This document shows positions 6,494 through 8,453 of a stretch of 8,453 bases of DNA, piece by piece. Position 1 is the stretch's first letter. Each line of letters begins with the position of its first letter. The stretch spans positions 1 through 8,453 of the forward strand of contig JAFTBA010000276.1 of the NCBI GenBank assembly GCA_017458545.1, given 5' to 3'. The DNA comes from Synergistaceae bacterium (GTDB lineage Bacteria > Synergistota > Synergistia > Synergistales > Aminobacteriaceae). Both the position numbers and the translations under genes were made by a program. The notes beneath the pieces were generated by a model. It had not been told where the DNA came from, did not search any database, and saw nothing but the letters and a program-made list of their open reading frames with translations.

Positions 6494-6521
6494 CAGGTGA
6501 AAATTTATGACAGGTGAAAAT
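6494..6521 (+). repeat. Duplicated ribosome-binding-site segment at the argS start
   Basis: CAGGTGAAAAT occurs at 6494-6504, as the argS Shine-Dalgarno region, and identically at 6511-6521, just inside the coding sequence (codons for T-G-E-N). The period is 17 bases and the start codon lies between the copies. No start codon follows the second copy at a useful distance, so it is probably not a second initiation site. Confidence 0.65.
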
Positions 6522-8180
6522 ACAGCGGAATTAAAACTTAATGAGGCACTTAATGACGCGGTTAAGTCGCTCGGAGTTGAAGGTGTAAACGCAGAATTTG
6601 AACGCCCTAAGCATGAAGGACACGGCGACAGGGCTGCCAATGTTGCTATGAGGCTGGCTAAAACTCTCAAGGCCAATCCCAAAGAAATCGCAGGGAGAAT
6701 CATTGACGCGCTTAAATCTGACGTTATATCAGGTACTGAAATTGCAGGGCCTGGATTCATTAATGTCTTTCTGTCCGGGAAATTCTATGCCGATTCAGTT
6801 GCCGATATACTCAGACAGGGAATTAATTACGGCGGTGTTAATCTCGGAATGAACAGGCGCATTCAGGTTGAATTTGTCAGCGCGAATCCTACAGGGCCGT
6901 TACACATAGGACACGGAAGAGGCGCAGCAGTAGGCGATTCAGTAGCAAGAATATTAAAGTTTACCGGCTGGGACGTTCAGAGGGAATATTACCTTAACGA
7001 CTCGGGACTCCAAATCACTAACTTAGGTAAATCGACTCAGGCAAGATATTTCGAGCTGCTCGGAAAGAATGATGTACCTTTCCCTGAAAACGGCTACAGG
7101 GGTGAATATCTTTACGACATCGCTAAGGAGATAATCGCTTCAGAGGGCAGTAAGTTTCTTGATGTACCTTTAGATGAGAGCCTCGACTATTTCAAGAAAT
7201 ATGCAGCCGATAAAATAATGACGGGTATACGAGAAGATTTAGAGATGTTCCGTGTGAGCTTCGATAAATTTTTCTCTGAGGGTTATCTGCATGAGAACGG
7301 CCTCGTTAAGTCAGCAATGAATGAGCTTAAAGAAAACGGTTATGCTTACGAACAGGACGGAGCATTGTGGTTCAAAACCGAGTCGACAATAGGCGATGAC
7401 AAAGACAGGGTTTTAATCAGGGCGAACGGTATACCGACATATTACGCTTCAGACATAGCATATCACCGCGACAAGTTCATCACGAGAAAATTTGAACGGG
7501 TGATTGACGTTTGGGGAGCGGATCATCACGGTTATATTGCCAGAATGAAAGCGGCAGTTAAAGCAATGGGACGCAATCCCGATGATTTTACAGTGCTGCT
7601 GATACAGCTGGTTAATCTGTTGAGGGACGGCAGGATAGTAACTATGTCGACAAGGGCAGGAGAGTTTATAACTTTGCGTGAAGTGCTTGAGGAGGCAGGA
7701 ACAGATGCAGCGAGGTTCTTTTTCCTTATGAGGAGGAGTGACTCGCAGCTTGATTTTGATTTGGACCTGGCCAAGAAAGAAGGTAATGAGAATCCTGTTT
7801 ACTACGTGCAGTATGCTCACGCGAGAATTTCGGGAATCCTCCGCGAGTACGCTAACAGGGTCGGTAATCCCGAAACGCTTTCACCCGATGAAATACCTGC
7901 TGAAGTTTTCGGTAACAGGGATGCTAAGGAACTTGCAGACGTATTAACGCGCTACCCTGAAGCAGTGCGTGAGGCATCAGAGGAATTAGCACCGCAGGTG
8001 ATAACGGGGTACGTGATGAATCTTGCCGGAGTGTTTCACTCATTCTACAACACCAACAGGATAATAGACGAGCCTGACGCAGGAGTGAGGGCCGGGAGGA
8101 TAAACATAGTGAGGGCAGCGAAGGCAGTAATAGCTTCAAGCCTTGAATTACTCGGAGTAACTGCGCCGGAGAGAATGTGA
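6507..8180 (+). CDS. argS: Arginyl-tRNA synthetase
   Basis: A 557-residue cytoplasmic class I aminoacyl-tRNA synthetase that charges tRNA-Arg with arginine, of normal bacterial length. The N-terminal additional domain (about 1-90) includes the conserved HGDRAANVAMRLAK stretch (39-52) and ends with the GPGFINVFL motif (81-89). The catalytic Rossmann domain follows, with FVSANPTGPLHIGHGR (123-138) carrying the HIGH signature at 133-136. The WGADHHGYIARM segment is at 336-347. The family's KMSKS equivalent is V378-T-M-S-T-R-A-G-E-F387; its divergence from KMSKS is usual in bacterial ArgRS. The C-terminal helical anticodon-binding domain includes YVQYAHARISGI (433-444) and ends with LLGVTAPERM. 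The ATG follows AGGTGA with a 6-base spacer. The gap to the upstream gene is 46 bases and to the downstream start 1 base. Confidence 0.98.
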   Translation: MTGENTAELKLNEALNDAVKSLGVEGVNAEFERPKHEGHGDRAANVAMRLAKTLKANPKEIAGRIIDALKSDVISGTEIAGPGFINVFLSGKFYADSVADILRQGINYGGVNLGMNRRIQVEFVSANPTGPLHIGHGRGAAVGDSVARILKFTGWDVQREYYLNDSGLQITNLGKSTQARYFELLGKNDVPFPENGYRGEYLYDIAKEIIASEGSKFLDVPLDESLDYFKKYAADKIMTGIREDLEMFRVSFDKFFSEGYLHENGLVKSAMNELKENGYAYEQDGALWFKTESTIGDDKDRVLIRANGIPTYYASDIAYHRDKFITRKFERVIDVWGADHHGYIARMKAAVKAMGRNPDDFTVLLIQLVNLLRDGRIVTMSTRAGEFITLREVLEEAGTDAARFFFLMRRSDSQLDFDLDLAKKEGNENPVYYVQYAHARISGILREYANRVGNPETLSPDEIPAEVFGNRDAKELADVLTRYPEAVREASEELAPQVITGYVMNLAGVFHSFYNTNRIIDEPDAGVRAGRINIVRAAKAVIASSLELLGVTAPERM

Positions 8181-8181
8181 G

Positions 8182-8453
8182 ATGCCTTCGTTCAAACAAA
8201 TGCTGTTCTTTGCGCTGGCAGTAATATTAGCAGCGATAACATGGAGTTATTATAGATTTGAGTTTGACAGGATAGCGCAGATAAGGGAACAGATAGTGAA
8301 GAGCGAAATTATCCTGAAACAGAAACAGGACGCAGTAAGGGATTACAAGGAGAAAGTAGAGTTCTATAAGACTCAGGAAGGTGTCGAGCATTTAGCGCGA
8401 GAACAGTATAATTTAGTGGGTGACGGCGAACGCGTAATACTGCTCAAGAGTCC
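8182..8453 (+). CDS. FtsB/DivIC-type septum formation protein (3' end cut by window)
   Basis: The 90 visible codons run without a stop to the window edge. The protein has a short cytoplasmic N-terminus, one transmembrane segment (about residues 7-24, rich in F, L, A, I, V), then a charged coiled-coil helix (about 27-63). The conserved septum-formation-initiator end is EGVEHLAREQYNLVGDGE (66-83). This is the layout of FtsB and DivIC, bitopic divisome proteins that pair with FtsL and FtsQ/DivIB through the coiled coil. FtsB and DivIC cannot be separated on sequence alone, so no symbol is given. The ATG lies 1 base after the argS stop, and its ribosome binding site GGAGAG (8168-8173) is within the end of argS, indicating co-transcription and probable translational coupling. 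Little of the protein is likely missing, since the family is usually about 90-130 residues. Confidence 0.88.
   Translation, partial: MPSFKQMLFFALAVILAAITWSYYRFEFDRIAQIREQIVKSEIILKQKQDAVRDYKEKVEFYKTQEGVEHLAREQYNLVGDGERVILLKS

Noticed and set aside
6428..6760. Minus-strand open frame of 110 codons spanning the argS start
   Set aside because: It overlaps two well-supported plus-strand genes, and its low-complexity S/L/A composition is typical of an antisense frame.
7644..7667. Divergent KMSKS motif in argS as a possible defect
   Set aside because: M-S-T-R-x-G in place of KMSKS is normal in bacterial arginyl-tRNA synthetases.
7449..7820. Minus-strand open frame of 123 codons
   Set aside because: It is antisense to the argS catalytic and anticodon-binding region and has no family features.

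Overview
The window is a piece of bacterial chromosome of moderate-to-low GC with AT-rich intergenic regions. It has six genes: four complete and two cut off by the window edges. No mobile element, CRISPR array, tRNA or rRNA was seen. A secA - transglutaminase-like - argS - FtsB/DivIC order, a small 'Hsp90-annotated' cysteine protein and a lipid-A-type Gfo/Idh dehydrogenase together suggest a diderm anaerobe, possibly a low-GC, host-associated member of the Synergistota. This placement is inferred from memory of gene content and was not tested by any search.

Left part, minus strand: positions 1-18 hold the first six codons of a gene that leaves the window to the left, with a strong Shine-Dalgarno. 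A gene-free AT-rich stretch (19-356) follows. It contains the putative promoter and leader of that gene, several small palindromes and repeats, and the intrinsic terminator of the next gene. That next gene (357-1322) encodes a Gfo/Idh/MocA-family NAD(P)-dependent dehydrogenase.

Middle: a 121-base divergent intergenic region separates the dehydrogenase from a small plus-strand gene (1444-1776, 110 aa). The small gene ends in a two-cysteine motif of a poorly understood family often labelled 'Hsp90', though it is not Hsp90. It is followed by an intrinsic terminator (1819-1865). An extended -10 element lies across its stop codon, so a short RNA of about 80 nt or an attenuator leader ahead of secA is possible.

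Right part, plus strand: secA (1933-4593), a secreted or periplasmic protein resembling the DUF3857/transglutaminase architecture but apparently without the catalytic cysteine (4598-6460), argS (6507-8180), and the start of an FtsB/DivIC septum-formation protein (8182 to the window end). Gaps are 4, 46 and 1 bases and no terminator was found between them, so they probably form one operon. It would join Sec export, an exported protein of unknown role, arginine charging and cell division. The most interesting points are the likely pseudoenzyme in this operon and the promoter-plus-terminator cassette ahead of secA. No clearly new multi-gene system is evident.
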